Shown here: in pieces, positions 1 through 8,059 of the stretch
How the letters are laid out: every line of letters starts with the position of its first letter
Position numbering within the stretch: the stretch's first letter is position 1
Origin: Algoriphagus chordae
GTDB taxonomy: Bacteria; Bacteroidota; Bacteroidia; Cytophagales; Cyclobacteriaceae
DNA length: 64,000 nt
Direction: 5' to 3'
Assembly (NCBI RefSeq): GCF_003254055.1
Contig: NZ_QKZT01000014.1
Coordinates: 66,570-130,569 of the forward strand
Made by a program: the position numbers and the translations under genes
Notes under the pieces: model-generated
Told to the model about the DNA's origin: nothing
The model's input: only the letters and a program-made list of their open reading frames with translations
Databases searched by the model: none

Positions 1-225
1 TTAAGTTTATTCGAGTTGCGATGATACTATTTTTAGCTGTAAAAAGCAGGGATAAATACACGATAGGTTAGGATTAAGCTGATAAGTATCATTCTATACA
101 ATCCCTTTCACACCACACTGGAATTCATAATTGTGAAATTACTAGCAATAAAGGACACAGAGCGGGAGATTCTGTAACCAAATAGCAAAAGCTAGCATCC
201 AAGGATTATATCAATTTACCTCCAC

Positions 226-1305
226 ATGAAGCTCATCTCTTCTTTTACTATTTTCCTTCTCCTCTGTTCCGCCTTCTTTTTACAGTTCCCCACAGAAGCC
301 AACGCTCAATCGCTGGACGCTAAGATTGATTCTTTGCTAGAAAGCACTTTTACTCCAGATGGACCAGGAGCAGTTTTCTTGGTTGCCATAGCTGGTAAGC
401 CTATCTACAGAAAAGCTTTTGGGCTGGCAAACCTAGAACTTAAGGTTCCGATGAATCCAGAGAATGTCTTCGAAATTGGATCCATGACGAAGCAGTTTAC
501 AGCTGTCTCTATTTTGATGCTGATGGAGCAAGGAAAGCTACAGTTGGATGATGAGATCACGAAGTTCATCCCAGACTACCCTACTCGTGGCAAAAGCATT
601 ACTGTTCATCACTTGCTCACGCATACTTCGGGGATCAAAAGCTTTACGAGCATGAAGTCTCTTAGAGCTATAGAAAAACAAGATCTTACGCCCACAGAAC
701 TGATTGATTTTTTCAAAAATGAAGAAATGGATTTCGATCCAGGAGAAGAATACAAATACAACAATTCAGCTTATGTGATTCTGGGATACATTATAGAAGT
801 AGTCTCTGGCGATACTTATGCGGACTTTGTAGAGAAAAACATTTTCCAAAAACTAGAAATGAATTCTTCACAGTATGCCAGCCATTCCCAAGTCATCCCA
901 AATCGTGCTTATGGCTACCACCAAAAGGGTGAATATGCAAATAAGAATTACATCAGCTTGAGTTTGCCCTATTCCTCTGGCTCACTCATGTCCACCGTAG
1001 ATGATATGTTGAAATGGAATGAAGCGATCAAAAACAACCTCCTTTTAAAGCCAGAAACTACTGCAAAAGTCTTTGATAATTACACGTTAAACAATGGAGA
1101 CAAAATCCAATATGGTTATGGCTGGAATATTAAAAGTCTGGAAGGATCTCCCAATTATGAGCATGGAGGCAGCATTTTTGGATTTAAATCTATGGGAGTT
1201 TACTTACCTGAAGAAGACATCTACGCGATCGGATTAAGTAATTGCGATTGCAATTCACCCACGGTTTTGACAAGAGATATTGCCAAAATGGCCATGGAAA
1301 AATGA
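226..1305 (+). CDS. Secreted serine hydrolase, class C beta-lactamase/DD-peptidase fold
   Basis: A 359-residue exported enzyme of the beta-lactamase-related (Pfam Beta-lactamase, class C-like) family. Residues 1-28 form a signal peptide ending in ANAQS. The catalytic SxxK is S86-M-T-K89, the YxN-like motif is Y178-N-N180, and the third box is H313-G-G315. All three active-site boxes are present, so it should be an active acyl-serine hydrolase. Members act as DD-peptidases, esterases or peptidases, and the substrate cannot be told from sequence. The start at 226 fits the signal peptide. It is a single gene, convergent with the cytochrome gene downstream. A hairpin overlapping its stop probably terminates it. 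Confidence 0.9.
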   Translation: MKLISSFTIFLLLCSAFFLQFPTEANAQSLDAKIDSLLESTFTPDGPGAVFLVAIAGKPIYRKAFGLANLELKVPMNPENVFEIGSMTKQFTAVSILMLMEQGKLQLDDEITKFIPDYPTRGKSITVHHLLTHTSGIKSFTSMKSLRAIEKQDLTPTELIDFFKNEEMDFDPGEEYKYNNSAYVILGYIIEVVSGDTYADFVEKNIFQKLEMNSSQYASHSQVIPNRAYGYHQKGEYANKNYISLSLPYSSGSLMSTVDDMLKWNEAIKNNLLLKPETTAKVFDNYTLNNGDKIQYGYGWNIKSLEGSPNYEHGGSIFGFKSMGVYLPEEDIYAIGLSNCDCNSPTVLTRDIAKMAMEK

Positions 1306-1334
1306 AAGCCTGAAGCTTATGGCTACAGGCTTTC
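1304..1334 (+). terminator. Hairpin overlapping the stop codon of the serine hydrolase gene
   Basis: GAAAGCCTG (1304-1312) and CAGGCTTTC (1326-1334) form a 9-bp perfect stem that overlaps the stop codon. There is no clear T-tract on the plus strand. The stem is very similar to the one at 1496-1522, and both appear to be copies of the same duplicated gene tail (see findings). Confidence 0.5.
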
Positions 1335-1359
1335 ATTGGAAAATATCAGATCATTCTAA

Positions 1360-1400
1360 CTACTTACTTTTATTCTCCGCTGGAAGCCCTGGATTTTCTT
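1360..1400 (-). pseudogene. Duplicated C-terminal tail of the neighbouring cytochrome gene
   Basis: Read on the minus strand this stretch encodes ENPGLPAENKSK followed by TAG. That is nearly identical to ENPGLPAEKKSK at the end of the cytochrome/propeller gene that ends at 1551. The downstream stem is also duplicated (1304-1334 against 1496-1522), with similar spacing between tail and stem. Upstream of the tail the similarity stops abruptly in a palindrome-rich segment (1401-1470). It is best read as the decayed remainder of a tandem duplication. Confidence 0.7.
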
Positions 1401-1470
1401 ACGCCGCCGTTCGTGTCACACGAATGGCAACAGCAAAAGCCAACATCTGTACAATGTCCCGTTGCCAACA
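1401..1470. repeat. REP-like palindromic element
   Basis: TTCGTGT-C-ACACGAA is a perfect dyad at 1410-1424. A second complementary pair lies around it, GGCAAC near 1426 and GTTGCC near 1461, so the block can fold into two adjacent hairpins. It sits exactly where similarity between the two cytochrome-gene tails ends. The GTGTC core resembles the GTCTGTGTC cores found in folC and at 14323-14343. Assignment to a REP family is inference. Confidence 0.5.
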
Positions 1471-1495
1471 AAAAAGTAGTCTTATAAATAAATAA

Positions 1496-1522
1496 AAGCC
1501 TGCAGCACAATGCTACAGGCTT
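1496..1522 (-). terminator. Terminator of the cytochrome/propeller gene
   Basis: AAGCCTG (1496-1502) pairs with CAGGCTT (1516-1522). Read on the minus strand the stem is followed by a T-rich run (TTTTATTTATTTAT), as expected for intrinsic termination of the gene ending at 1551. Confidence 0.65.
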
Positions 1523-1550
1523 CCAAGTGCAGTTTTCAAATCAATTCCAC

Positions 1551-3791
1551 TTACTTACTCTTTTTCTCCGCCGGAAGCCCTGGATTTTCCTCCAATTCCT
1601 TCAGCGTCCAGTATTCTTTTCGGTCTTTGTATGCATCTCTGACGTAGCCCACAGTCACGCGCCATACTGTACCGCCATCATTCAAATGTCCTCGGATATA
1701 ACTCAGCACATTCGCGATTTCGGTATCATCGTATTGAGCCGCAGGAGCCATAGGACCATTATATTCTTTTCCGTCAACTGGCCCTGTCAATCCATTCATA
1801 AGGATTTTGATCGTGGTCACAGGATCTCCAGTCACACGCGGTGAACCAACAAGCGATGGAGCTAATTGATCAATTCCTTTGCCATCAGCCCCATGGCAGG
1901 ATGAGCAGAAATCTTTGAATATCACATAGCCAGCAACGATCTGGGAGCCGCCGTTCATCATTTTATACTTATCCTTTAGCATCTGAATCTCCGAGAAAGA
2001 AGGATTAAGATTCTCGGCTGTGGTCGCTGCCAGCAATTCATTATTGTGGTGGTTGTTCTGGATCTGAGTCACCATTTCCTTGGTAGCTTCGGCATGAATT
2101 CTCGCCGAAAGCACCACCTGTTGCAATACCTCAGCATCTTCGTCAGACTCCATGCTAATCAAAGCAGCCAGCATTGCCGGATCATTTTCCTTAAGATATC
2201 GCTCTCCTATCCTCACTGCCGCCACACGTACTCGCGGATCCGCATCTTTCATCGCCAATAATACTAATTCCTTGCTTTCTGCATGTAAGCCTTCTAGCGT
2301 CCAAAGAGCATGTACTCTTTCCAGACCATAATCGATATCCTCATTCAAAAAGGTTCTGAAAAACCCTTCATTTCCCTTCACTATTGACTCAAGTTCATCG
2401 ACAACCGACATGTCCTTTTTCAGAATGATCAGCTTCTGAGCGTTCAATCTCCACCAGCCGTTAGGATGCGATAAGTATTGAATCAAATCTGCTGCAGACT
2501 TATCCAGAAGTTGTGGCTTTGGTCCTGGAGTCATTTCTTCGTGATAAACCCGGTAGATTCTTCCCCTTTGGAAAAAACGTGCATAGCCATACTCATCTAC
2601 CACTTCTCTCAAGTAGCTGCCTTTGCCAGTCCAGTTTCCCTCCTGAATGATCCCCCTATACATATCAGCGATATACAAACTGCCATCAGGACCTGTGCTT
2701 GTGAATACAGGGCGGAAAAGCGGATCTGTGGAAGCGATAAATTCAGCTTTATCATAAGGATTTTCTAAGATAATCTTGCCATCGACATGCTTCACCTTAG
2801 CTCTACGAATCAGGCGCCCAACTGGCTCTGGGATAAAAAGATCTCCGTAAGCACCTGGCATTTTATCACCTAAGTATACTTCTTGACCTGAAACAGCCGT
2901 GAAGGTATTCAAGGTATTATCTGCTTCTCTCACTCTATTTAATCCTCCTTGTACGTCCAAATTCCCTACGATTGGCCAAGGTTCAATAAAACTCTCATCC
3001 CAGTGATTTTTCAAAGTCAACTGGCCATAAGCCGGGTTTTGCTGAAAGCCCAATGCTGGAATTTCTCCCCCTGCTCTAGAGAAATACAACCTCCCCACCT
3101 CATCTTGTGTCAAGCCATACTGCCCCGGCATAGGTTCAGGAAGTGTATCTCGAATCAACCGATCATCCTCAAATCTATAGCGGAAAGGATCATTGGACAC
3201 ATACAGCCAATTGTCAATTCCCCAAATCATATTGGCGTCCTGATGCTCCAAGTTTCGATTGTCACGATCTGGATCTTCTAGTATGAGAATTTTCTCATCC
3301 GCTACGCCGTCATTATCGGTATCGCGGTAGCTGTAGATATTTCTATCATAAGTCACCCCCACGATCACTCGGTCATCTAGTGGAAGGATAATTCTAGGTA
3401 GCACCAAACTATCTATAAAGACCGAACTCTTGTCCATCACCCCGTCTCCGTCAGTATCGTCCAGCAGCATCACTCTGCTCCATGGCTCATTCTCATCTGT
3501 GGCATCCGCATCCTGCATATAGGTATTCATTTGCGCTACATACATTCTACCATTGCCATCCCAAGCCAGTGCAATAGGTTCAGACACCATCGGTTCGTTG
3601 GCGACCAACTCAATGTTAAAGCCATCAGGAAGGTGAATTTTGCTGAGAGACTCTTCTGGCGAAAGTGCGACTAATTCTGGTGCAGGATCGATTTCAGGTT
3701 TTTGGTAGATCTCATCTTTATAAATCTTCTTCTCCTGCTGGCAGGATGAAAAAATAAGTGCAACTAAGCAAATGAGTAAAAGCTGTTTCAT
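1551..3791 (-). CDS. Lipoprotein with sorbosone-dehydrogenase-like propeller, HEAT-like region and C-terminal cytochrome c
   Basis: A 746-residue exported lipoprotein (signal MKQLLLICLVALIFSSC, lipobox Cys at residue 17). Residues about 50-410 resemble the PVC-type membrane-bound dehydrogenase/L-sorbosone dehydrogenase propeller, with repeated DTDGDG/DTDNDG segments that look calcium-binding. Residues about 430-590 are helical with HEAT-like spacing. The C-terminus carries haem motif C629-S-S-C-H633 and a likely axial Met in GPMAP. This architecture is typical of Bacteroidota and Planctomycetota proteins thought to oxidise sugars or alcohols and pass electrons to cytochrome c. The substrate is unknown. 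A Gfo/Idh oxidoreductase and a PQQ-type sugar dehydrogenase lie nearby, which fits carbohydrate oxidation. Its last codons are duplicated downstream. Confidence 0.85.
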   Translation of the reverse strand: MKQLLLICLVALIFSSCQQEKKIYKDEIYQKPEIDPAPELVALSPEESLSKIHLPDGFNIELVANEPMVSEPIALAWDGNGRMYVAQMNTYMQDADATDENEPWSRVMLLDDTDGDGVMDKSSVFIDSLVLPRIILPLDDRVIVGVTYDRNIYSYRDTDNDGVADEKILILEDPDRDNRNLEHQDANMIWGIDNWLYVSNDPFRYRFEDDRLIRDTLPEPMPGQYGLTQDEVGRLYFSRAGGEIPALGFQQNPAYGQLTLKNHWDESFIEPWPIVGNLDVQGGLNRVREADNTLNTFTAVSGQEVYLGDKMPGAYGDLFIPEPVGRLIRRAKVKHVDGKIILENPYDKAEFIASTDPLFRPVFTSTGPDGSLYIADMYRGIIQEGNWTGKGSYLREVVDEYGYARFFQRGRIYRVYHEEMTPGPKPQLLDKSAADLIQYLSHPNGWWRLNAQKLIILKKDMSVVDELESIVKGNEGFFRTFLNEDIDYGLERVHALWTLEGLHAESKELVLLAMKDADPRVRVAAVRIGERYLKENDPAMLAALISMESDEDAEVLQQVVLSARIHAEATKEMVTQIQNNHHNNELLAATTAENLNPSFSEIQMLKDKYKMMNGGSQIVAGYVIFKDFCSSCHGADGKGIDQLAPSLVGSPRVTGDPVTTIKILMNGLTGPVDGKEYNGPMAPAAQYDDTEIANVLSYIRGHLNDGGTVWRVTVGYVRDAYKDRKEYWTLKELEENPGLPAEKKSK

Positions 3792-4229
3792 AGGGTGGTA
3801 GGTTTGATTTGCTAAATGGGTGAAGGCAAAGGTATTGTGAGCCTAGATCAGTCTTAGATCAAATAGAGCCCAATATTCAGTTTGCAATAAATCAAAAATA
3901 GGATAATTACCTGTCCTTCTCTATCCTAAAAATTAGATTGGACTGTTTAAAGGGTCGATCTGAATAATGATTGGGATCTCTGAAATGCTTCGAACCTATG
4001 AGGGTGAAAAAACTCAATGTTTAAGGAATTGAAATCTCTCTAGTCATTAAACTAATAGACATTACTATAATCCATGCATAAGCTATTTATGATTATCTCA
4101 TAATTCGTTTGGGATAGTCACCAAATTCGAGACATGTCTCACAACAGCTCGTAGAAAAGTATCGCTTGGAGGATTTAGATAAAGGTCTTCTCAAGAAAAA
4201 ATCTATAATTCTGAATTTTTAGCAAAGAA
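3792..4229. other. Intergenic region without a recognisable gene
   Basis: About 440 bases with no supported coding frame. It must hold the promoter of the cytochrome/propeller gene. Visible structure: an ATAGGATA...TATCCTA inverted pair near 3899-3927 and the 12-bp palindrome GAGACATGTCTC at 4129-4140. I see no tRNA or known RNA motif. Confidence 0.5.
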
Positions 4230-4261
4230 AAACCTGTCAGGAGATTAAGCCCGACAGGTTT
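4230..4261 (-). terminator. Terminator of the Gfo/Idh oxidoreductase gene
   Basis: AAACCTGTC (4230-4238) pairs perfectly with GACAGGTTT (4253-4261). On the minus strand the stem runs into TTTTTC, giving a good intrinsic terminator 37 bases past the stop of the oxidoreductase gene. Confidence 0.8.
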
Positions 4262-4297
4262 CTATTTTATTCGAATACCTTATAATAGAATCTGTTA

Positions 4298-5641
4298 CTA
4301 GATTTTTGCCGGCACTTCAAAGCCTGGTCTATAATCACGAGTAAGCATCTTATCTGCCTCAGGATCATTGACGAAGGTTTCTGTTTTAGGATCAAAATCA
4401 AGCACTCGTCCCATTCTATAGGCAATATTGCCCAAATGAGCCAAGCCTGAAGATAAGTGCGCGGTTTCTACTGGCCCATTCAGGATAGATTTATCATGGG
4501 CGCGAACTGCCTCGATAAAGTTGGCAAAGTGCCCATCTGTTCCTCCAGCTCCACGGTCCATGCCTGATGCTGCAGCTCCACCATCGTCTCCCGATTTGCC
4601 AGGAGTACGGTCATTTCCTAGGAAGGTCTTGTACTTATCATAGCCATCCACCACTAGATATCCCTTGTCTCCATAGAATATATTTCCCACAGTAACCCCG
4701 TCTTCCCCATTGGTGTACCAAGGTCGCACCTCAAACTGGATGATTTTGTCTTCGTCAGGATAATTATAAATAGAGGTCAAGACCTCTGGTGTTTCCTTAG
4801 AGTCCTTCCAAAGGTATTTTCCTCCCATGGAAGTGATCTGGGTAGGAAAACCTACATCAAGTCCCCACATACAGAGATCTGTCTCATGGATACCTTGGTT
4901 TCCTACATCTCCATTTCCATAATCAAAATGCCAGTGCCAGTTGTAATGCACAAGATCATGCGTGAATGGCACCTTTGGAGCCGGACCTGCCCAAAGGTCA
5001 TAATCCAATCCCTCTGGCACAGGAGAAGGTCCCTTGATCCCAATATCTCCACGCATTCTGAACACCAGACCGCGAGCCATATAAACTCTTCCGATGTAGC
5101 CGTCGCGCATTAACTGCACGGCCTCTTGCACTGCAGGAGAGCTACGAAGCTGAACCCCATGCTGGACAATCCTATCGTACTTGGTAGCCGCTTCTATCAT
5201 TCTACGGCCTTCCGAAATATTGTGCGAACCTGGCTTTTCCACATACACATCCTTGCCTGCCTGACAAGCCCAAATGGTCGCCAAGGCATGCCAGTGATTT
5301 GGTGTGGCAAGGCTGATCACATCAATATCCTTATCGTCCATCACTCGTCTGATGTCTTGCTCTAGCGCGACATCAAGGTTATACTCCTCTTTAAAAGTTT
5401 TCTGACGGTCCCTCAGAATATTCATATCAGGGTCACAGAGTGTAGTGACCTGCACATCCTTCTGAGCCATAAAGCCTTGGACATGACTTTTCCCTCGACC
5501 ATTTAGCCCCAACACCGCAGCATTAATTCTGTCATTTGCTCCAAAAGCAGAGGCTGGGATGATGGTAGGCAAAACAATTGTCGCTGATCCGGCAATTGCT
5601 GTTTTTTTAATAAATGATCTTCTTGATGATTCTTTACTCAT
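4298..5641 (-). CDS. Tat-exported Gfo/Idh/MocA family oxidoreductase
   Basis: NAD(P)-dependent oxidoreductase of the Gfo/Idh/MocA family, 447 residues from the ATG at 5641. This start is chosen because it puts a twin-arginine signal (S6-R-R-S-F-I-K-K) right at the N-terminus; an in-frame ATG at 5689 would add 16 unneeded residues. The Rossmann motif is a GLNGRG variant at about 45-50. The family EKP motif is E135-K-P137, followed by the conserved GNQGIHETD segment. Tat export implies folding with cofactor in the cytoplasm, as in glucose-fructose oxidoreductase. Exported Bacteroidota members are often implicated in 3-keto-sugar or inositol metabolism; the substrate here is unknown. It is followed by a terminator. 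Confidence 0.9.
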   Translation of the reverse strand: MSKESSRRSFIKKTAIAGSATIVLPTIIPASAFGANDRINAAVLGLNGRGKSHVQGFMAQKDVQVTTLCDPDMNILRDRQKTFKEEYNLDVALEQDIRRVMDDKDIDVISLATPNHWHALATIWACQAGKDVYVEKPGSHNISEGRRMIEAATKYDRIVQHGVQLRSSPAVQEAVQLMRDGYIGRVYMARGLVFRMRGDIGIKGPSPVPEGLDYDLWAGPAPKVPFTHDLVHYNWHWHFDYGNGDVGNQGIHETDLCMWGLDVGFPTQITSMGGKYLWKDSKETPEVLTSIYNYPDEDKIIQFEVRPWYTNGEDGVTVGNIFYGDKGYLVVDGYDKYKTFLGNDRTPGKSGDDGGAAASGMDRGAGGTDGHFANFIEAVRAHDKSILNGPVETAHLSSGLAHLGNIAYRMGRVLDFDPKTETFVNDPEADKMLTRDYRPGFEVPAKI

Positions 5642-5944
5642 TATTTTGGATTTAAGTGGTTGTATTTGTCTCAATTTATCATTTTTCATCTGAAATATTA
5701 CCAGTCTCCCCCAAGAGCTTCCATAGGATCTACATTTGGAACGCCTGGCTGCTGGATTTTATGCCTAAGCGGTTCTGTATTCTGCTTAAAGCCATTTCAC
5801 CTAATTTAGTCTTTGAGAGCTTACCCAAGAAAAAAAGTAGCTCCCTAGCTCAGGATAAGTAACCTATCAAATTACAAACCATTCAAAATCAAAAAATTTA
5901 CGTAGCAAGTAGAAAGCAATCCTAACTAGTAGCCTTAATTCTGC
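5642..5944. other. Intergenic region with a possible gene-end remnant
   Basis: Divergent spacer between the Gfo/Idh gene and the sugar dehydrogenase gene. On the minus strand an open frame ends ...QPGVPNVDPMEALGGDW-stop at 5698-5700. It is preceded by a stop codon about 31 codons upstream, so it is not a usable gene. It may be the decayed C-terminus of a gene once upstream of the oxidoreductase. Nothing else is recognisable. Confidence 0.35.
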
Positions 5945-7117
5945 ATGAAAACTTATCTCAATATTATCCTAGTACTAATTTTATCATACTCCACTGCTTG
6001 TTCTCAAGACAAGGCTTCTGGTAGCCCAAGCTCAAGTGTGAAGCTGACTGTCCATGAAGCCTTTCCTAATCTGTCTTTCACCAGACCTGTGGACTTTCAG
6101 CATGCTGGTGACAATTCTAACAGGGTATTTGTAGTGGAGCAGCGAGGAGTTATTTCAGTTTTTAATAATGATGCTGGTGCTGCTGAGAGAAATGAGTTTC
6201 TAGCTATTGAAGGCAAAGTAGATGATTCTGGAAATGAGGAAGGTTTATTAGGATTAGCTTTTCATCCTAATTATGTAAGCAATGGCTATTTCTATGTGAA
6301 CTACACCGCTAAAAATCCGGATCGGACAGTGATTTCTCGTTTTACAGTTTCCGCCTCTAATTCTAATCAGGCAGATCCAACAAGTGAGCTAATCTTATTA
6401 GAGTATGATCAACCTTACAGCAATCACAATGGGGGTCAAATTGCTTTTGGTCCAGATGGCTACTTATACATCGGTGTAGGAGATGGAGGTAGTGGTGGAG
6501 ATCCAAAAGGCCATGGTCAAAACCGAAAAACACTATTAGGTAATATTCTGAGAATAGATGTGAATCAAACAGCGGGATCAAACAATTACTCCATCCCTTC
6601 GGACAATCCATTTGTCAATAATACTGATGGCTTCCGCGAGGAGATATATGCATATGGACTTCGTAATCCTTGGAGGTTCAGCTTTGACTCTGCCACGGGT
6701 CAATTATGGGTGGGAGATGTAGGTCAAAACAAATACGAAGAGATTGATATCGTCGTAAATGGCGGGAATTATGGATGGAATACCATGGAAGGTGTACACT
6801 GCTTCAAACCCAACGACTGTGATAAAACTGGGCTAGAGTTGCCAGTGTGGGAATATGATCGCTCAAACGGAGATATTTCCGTCACAGGAGGTTTTGTGTA
6901 CCACGGATCCGCTATTAAGGAACTAGAAGGATTGTATATCTATGCCGACTATGTATCTGGACGAATTTGGAGTTTGGACATCTCTGACCCTGTAAATCCT
7001 ATCAATACAGAGTTGCTTAACGCTGACTTCCCTATTTCATCTTTTGGAATTGACCAAAATCAGGAATTATACATCTGTGGATTCGATGATAAGATTTATA
7101 CCCTCAGTTATAAATAG
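5945..7117 (+). CDS. PQQ-dependent sugar (aldose) dehydrogenase, lipoprotein
   Basis: A 390-residue member of the glucose/sorbosone dehydrogenase family (soluble GDH/YliI-like six-bladed propeller). A lipoprotein signal ends in STAC (Cys19). Family segments are visible: VVEQRGVI near 64, LLGLAFHPNY at 101-110, the likely catalytic His161 in HNGGQIAFGPDGYLYIG, VGDGGSGGDP near 178, LRNPWRFSFD near 235, and the DVGQNKYEEI plus NYGWN blocks. It should oxidise aldoses in the periplasm with PQQ and pass electrons to a cytochrome. The cytochrome-containing lipoprotein at 1551-3791 is a plausible neighbour in that role. No PQQ synthesis genes are in the window. Confidence 0.9.
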   Translation: MKTYLNIILVLILSYSTACSQDKASGSPSSSVKLTVHEAFPNLSFTRPVDFQHAGDNSNRVFVVEQRGVISVFNNDAGAAERNEFLAIEGKVDDSGNEEGLLGLAFHPNYVSNGYFYVNYTAKNPDRTVISRFTVSASNSNQADPTSELILLEYDQPYSNHNGGQIAFGPDGYLYIGVGDGGSGGDPKGHGQNRKTLLGNILRIDVNQTAGSNNYSIPSDNPFVNNTDGFREEIYAYGLRNPWRFSFDSATGQLWVGDVGQNKYEEIDIVVNGGNYGWNTMEGVHCFKPNDCDKTGLELPVWEYDRSNGDISVTGGFVYHGSAIKELEGLYIYADYVSGRIWSLDISDPVNPINTELLNADFPISSFGIDQNQELYICGFDDKIYTLSYK

Positions 7118-7139
7118 CTGCTTGATTTACTATCCTATA

Positions 7140-7196
7140 TACTTTTCGGGATTCGAATTTTGCTAGCCCAAATCTCTGTCCACTGAGCTAAAAGTC
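7140..7196 (-). pseudogene. Degenerate tRNA-like sequence, probably a truncated tRNA-Arg
   Basis: Read on the minus strand, the block begins GACTTTT (7196-7190), continues with the D-arm-like AGCTCAGTGGACAGAG, and has the T-loop-like ATTCGAATCCC. It ends AAAAGT (7146-7141), which pairs with ACTTTT of the 5' end. Only about 15 nt separate D-arm and T-arm, so the anticodon stem-loop and variable loop are mostly gone (57 nt against about 74). The 5' side of the T-stem no longer pairs. It looks like a tRNA with an internal deletion. Arg is a guess from the acceptor and D-arm sequence. Confidence 0.5.
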
Positions 7197-7344
7197 ATTT
7201 CTAGTAAACACAATGATTATTTCAAAGTGGTGGAATATCCACATCAAAAACCACTTAATGCCAGAACCTTATATATCTCAGCTCCGTCTTAATTGATTCA
7301 ATCCAAATTTCACTAAGTCCCTTAATCAACCAAACTCAACCCGT

Positions 7345-7923
7345 ATGAAAATCTTTACATTACTATTCACCTTGGCTTTCACGGCATTCTCTCTTGCTCC
7401 AGAAGTAGCAACAGTAAATACTGCAGAAAGCACCATCACTTGGACTGCCAAAAAAGTAACCGGTCAGCATCATGGCAAAGTACCTATCACTTCGGCTACA
7501 CTCGATTATCAAGATGGGAAAATCCTAGGCGGAACCTTTGAAATGGATATGACTAGCTTAACTGTAGAAGATCTCACTGATCCAGACTCAAACAAAAAGC
7601 TGACTGATCACTTGAAGTCTGATGATTTTTTCTCCGTGGAAAAGCATAATACCTCAACTTTCACCATCACCGAAGCAAAAACCTCTAATGGTAAGGATTA
7701 CGAACTCACAGGAGATCTGACAATTAAAGACATTACTAAGCCAGTTACTTTTCCAGTCACAGTAGATGTGAATGATGGGAAAATTGTAGCTACAGGCAAA
7801 TTGACTTTTGATCGTACGCACTACGATATCAAGTTCCGCTCTGGCTCTTACTTCGAAAATCTTGCTGACAAGCTTATTTACGATGATGTAGAGCTTGATG
7901 TGAAACTAATTGCAACTGAGTAA
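7345..7923 (+). CDS. YceI family periplasmic protein
   Basis: A 192-residue YceI-family (lipocalin-like, polyisoprenoid-binding) protein with a signal peptide of about 18 residues. The family pattern is clear: STITWTAKKVTGQHHGKVPI near the N-terminus, GGTFEMDMTSLTV, HLKSDDFFSVEKHNTSTF, the LTIKDITKPVTFPV block near 135, and LTFDRTHYDIKFRSG near the end. Family members bind lipid-like molecules in the periplasm. The physiological role is usually unclear. It is a single gene with its own terminator. Confidence 0.93.
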   Translation: MKIFTLLFTLAFTAFSLAPEVATVNTAESTITWTAKKVTGQHHGKVPITSATLDYQDGKILGGTFEMDMTSLTVEDLTDPDSNKKLTDHLKSDDFFSVEKHNTSTFTITEAKTSNGKDYELTGDLTIKDITKPVTFPVTVDVNDGKIVATGKLTFDRTHYDIKFRSGSYFENLADKLIYDDVELDVKLIATE

Positions 7924-7943
7924 TAATTATTAAACTAACACAG

Positions 7944-7969
7944 AAAAGGCCGGGGAATCCTGGCCTTTC
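7944..7969 (+). terminator. Terminator after the YceI gene
   Basis: AAAAGGCC (7944-7951) pairs with GGCCTTT (7962-7968), followed by CTTGTTTT. Its placement 20 bases after the YceI stop supports intrinsic termination. Confidence 0.75.
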
Positions 7970-8059
7970 TTGTTTTAAGACATTATTAGTTAAGATTGAC
8001 AGGCCACCAAGTAAAACACTAGAGGTAAATCACACCAGTCACCCAACATCCAGCTATCC

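Noticed and set aside
4129..4140. The 12-bp palindrome GAGACATGTCTC
   Set aside because: Isolated in a long AT-rich gap, not at a promoter distance from a start and not seen elsewhere in the window; could be chance.
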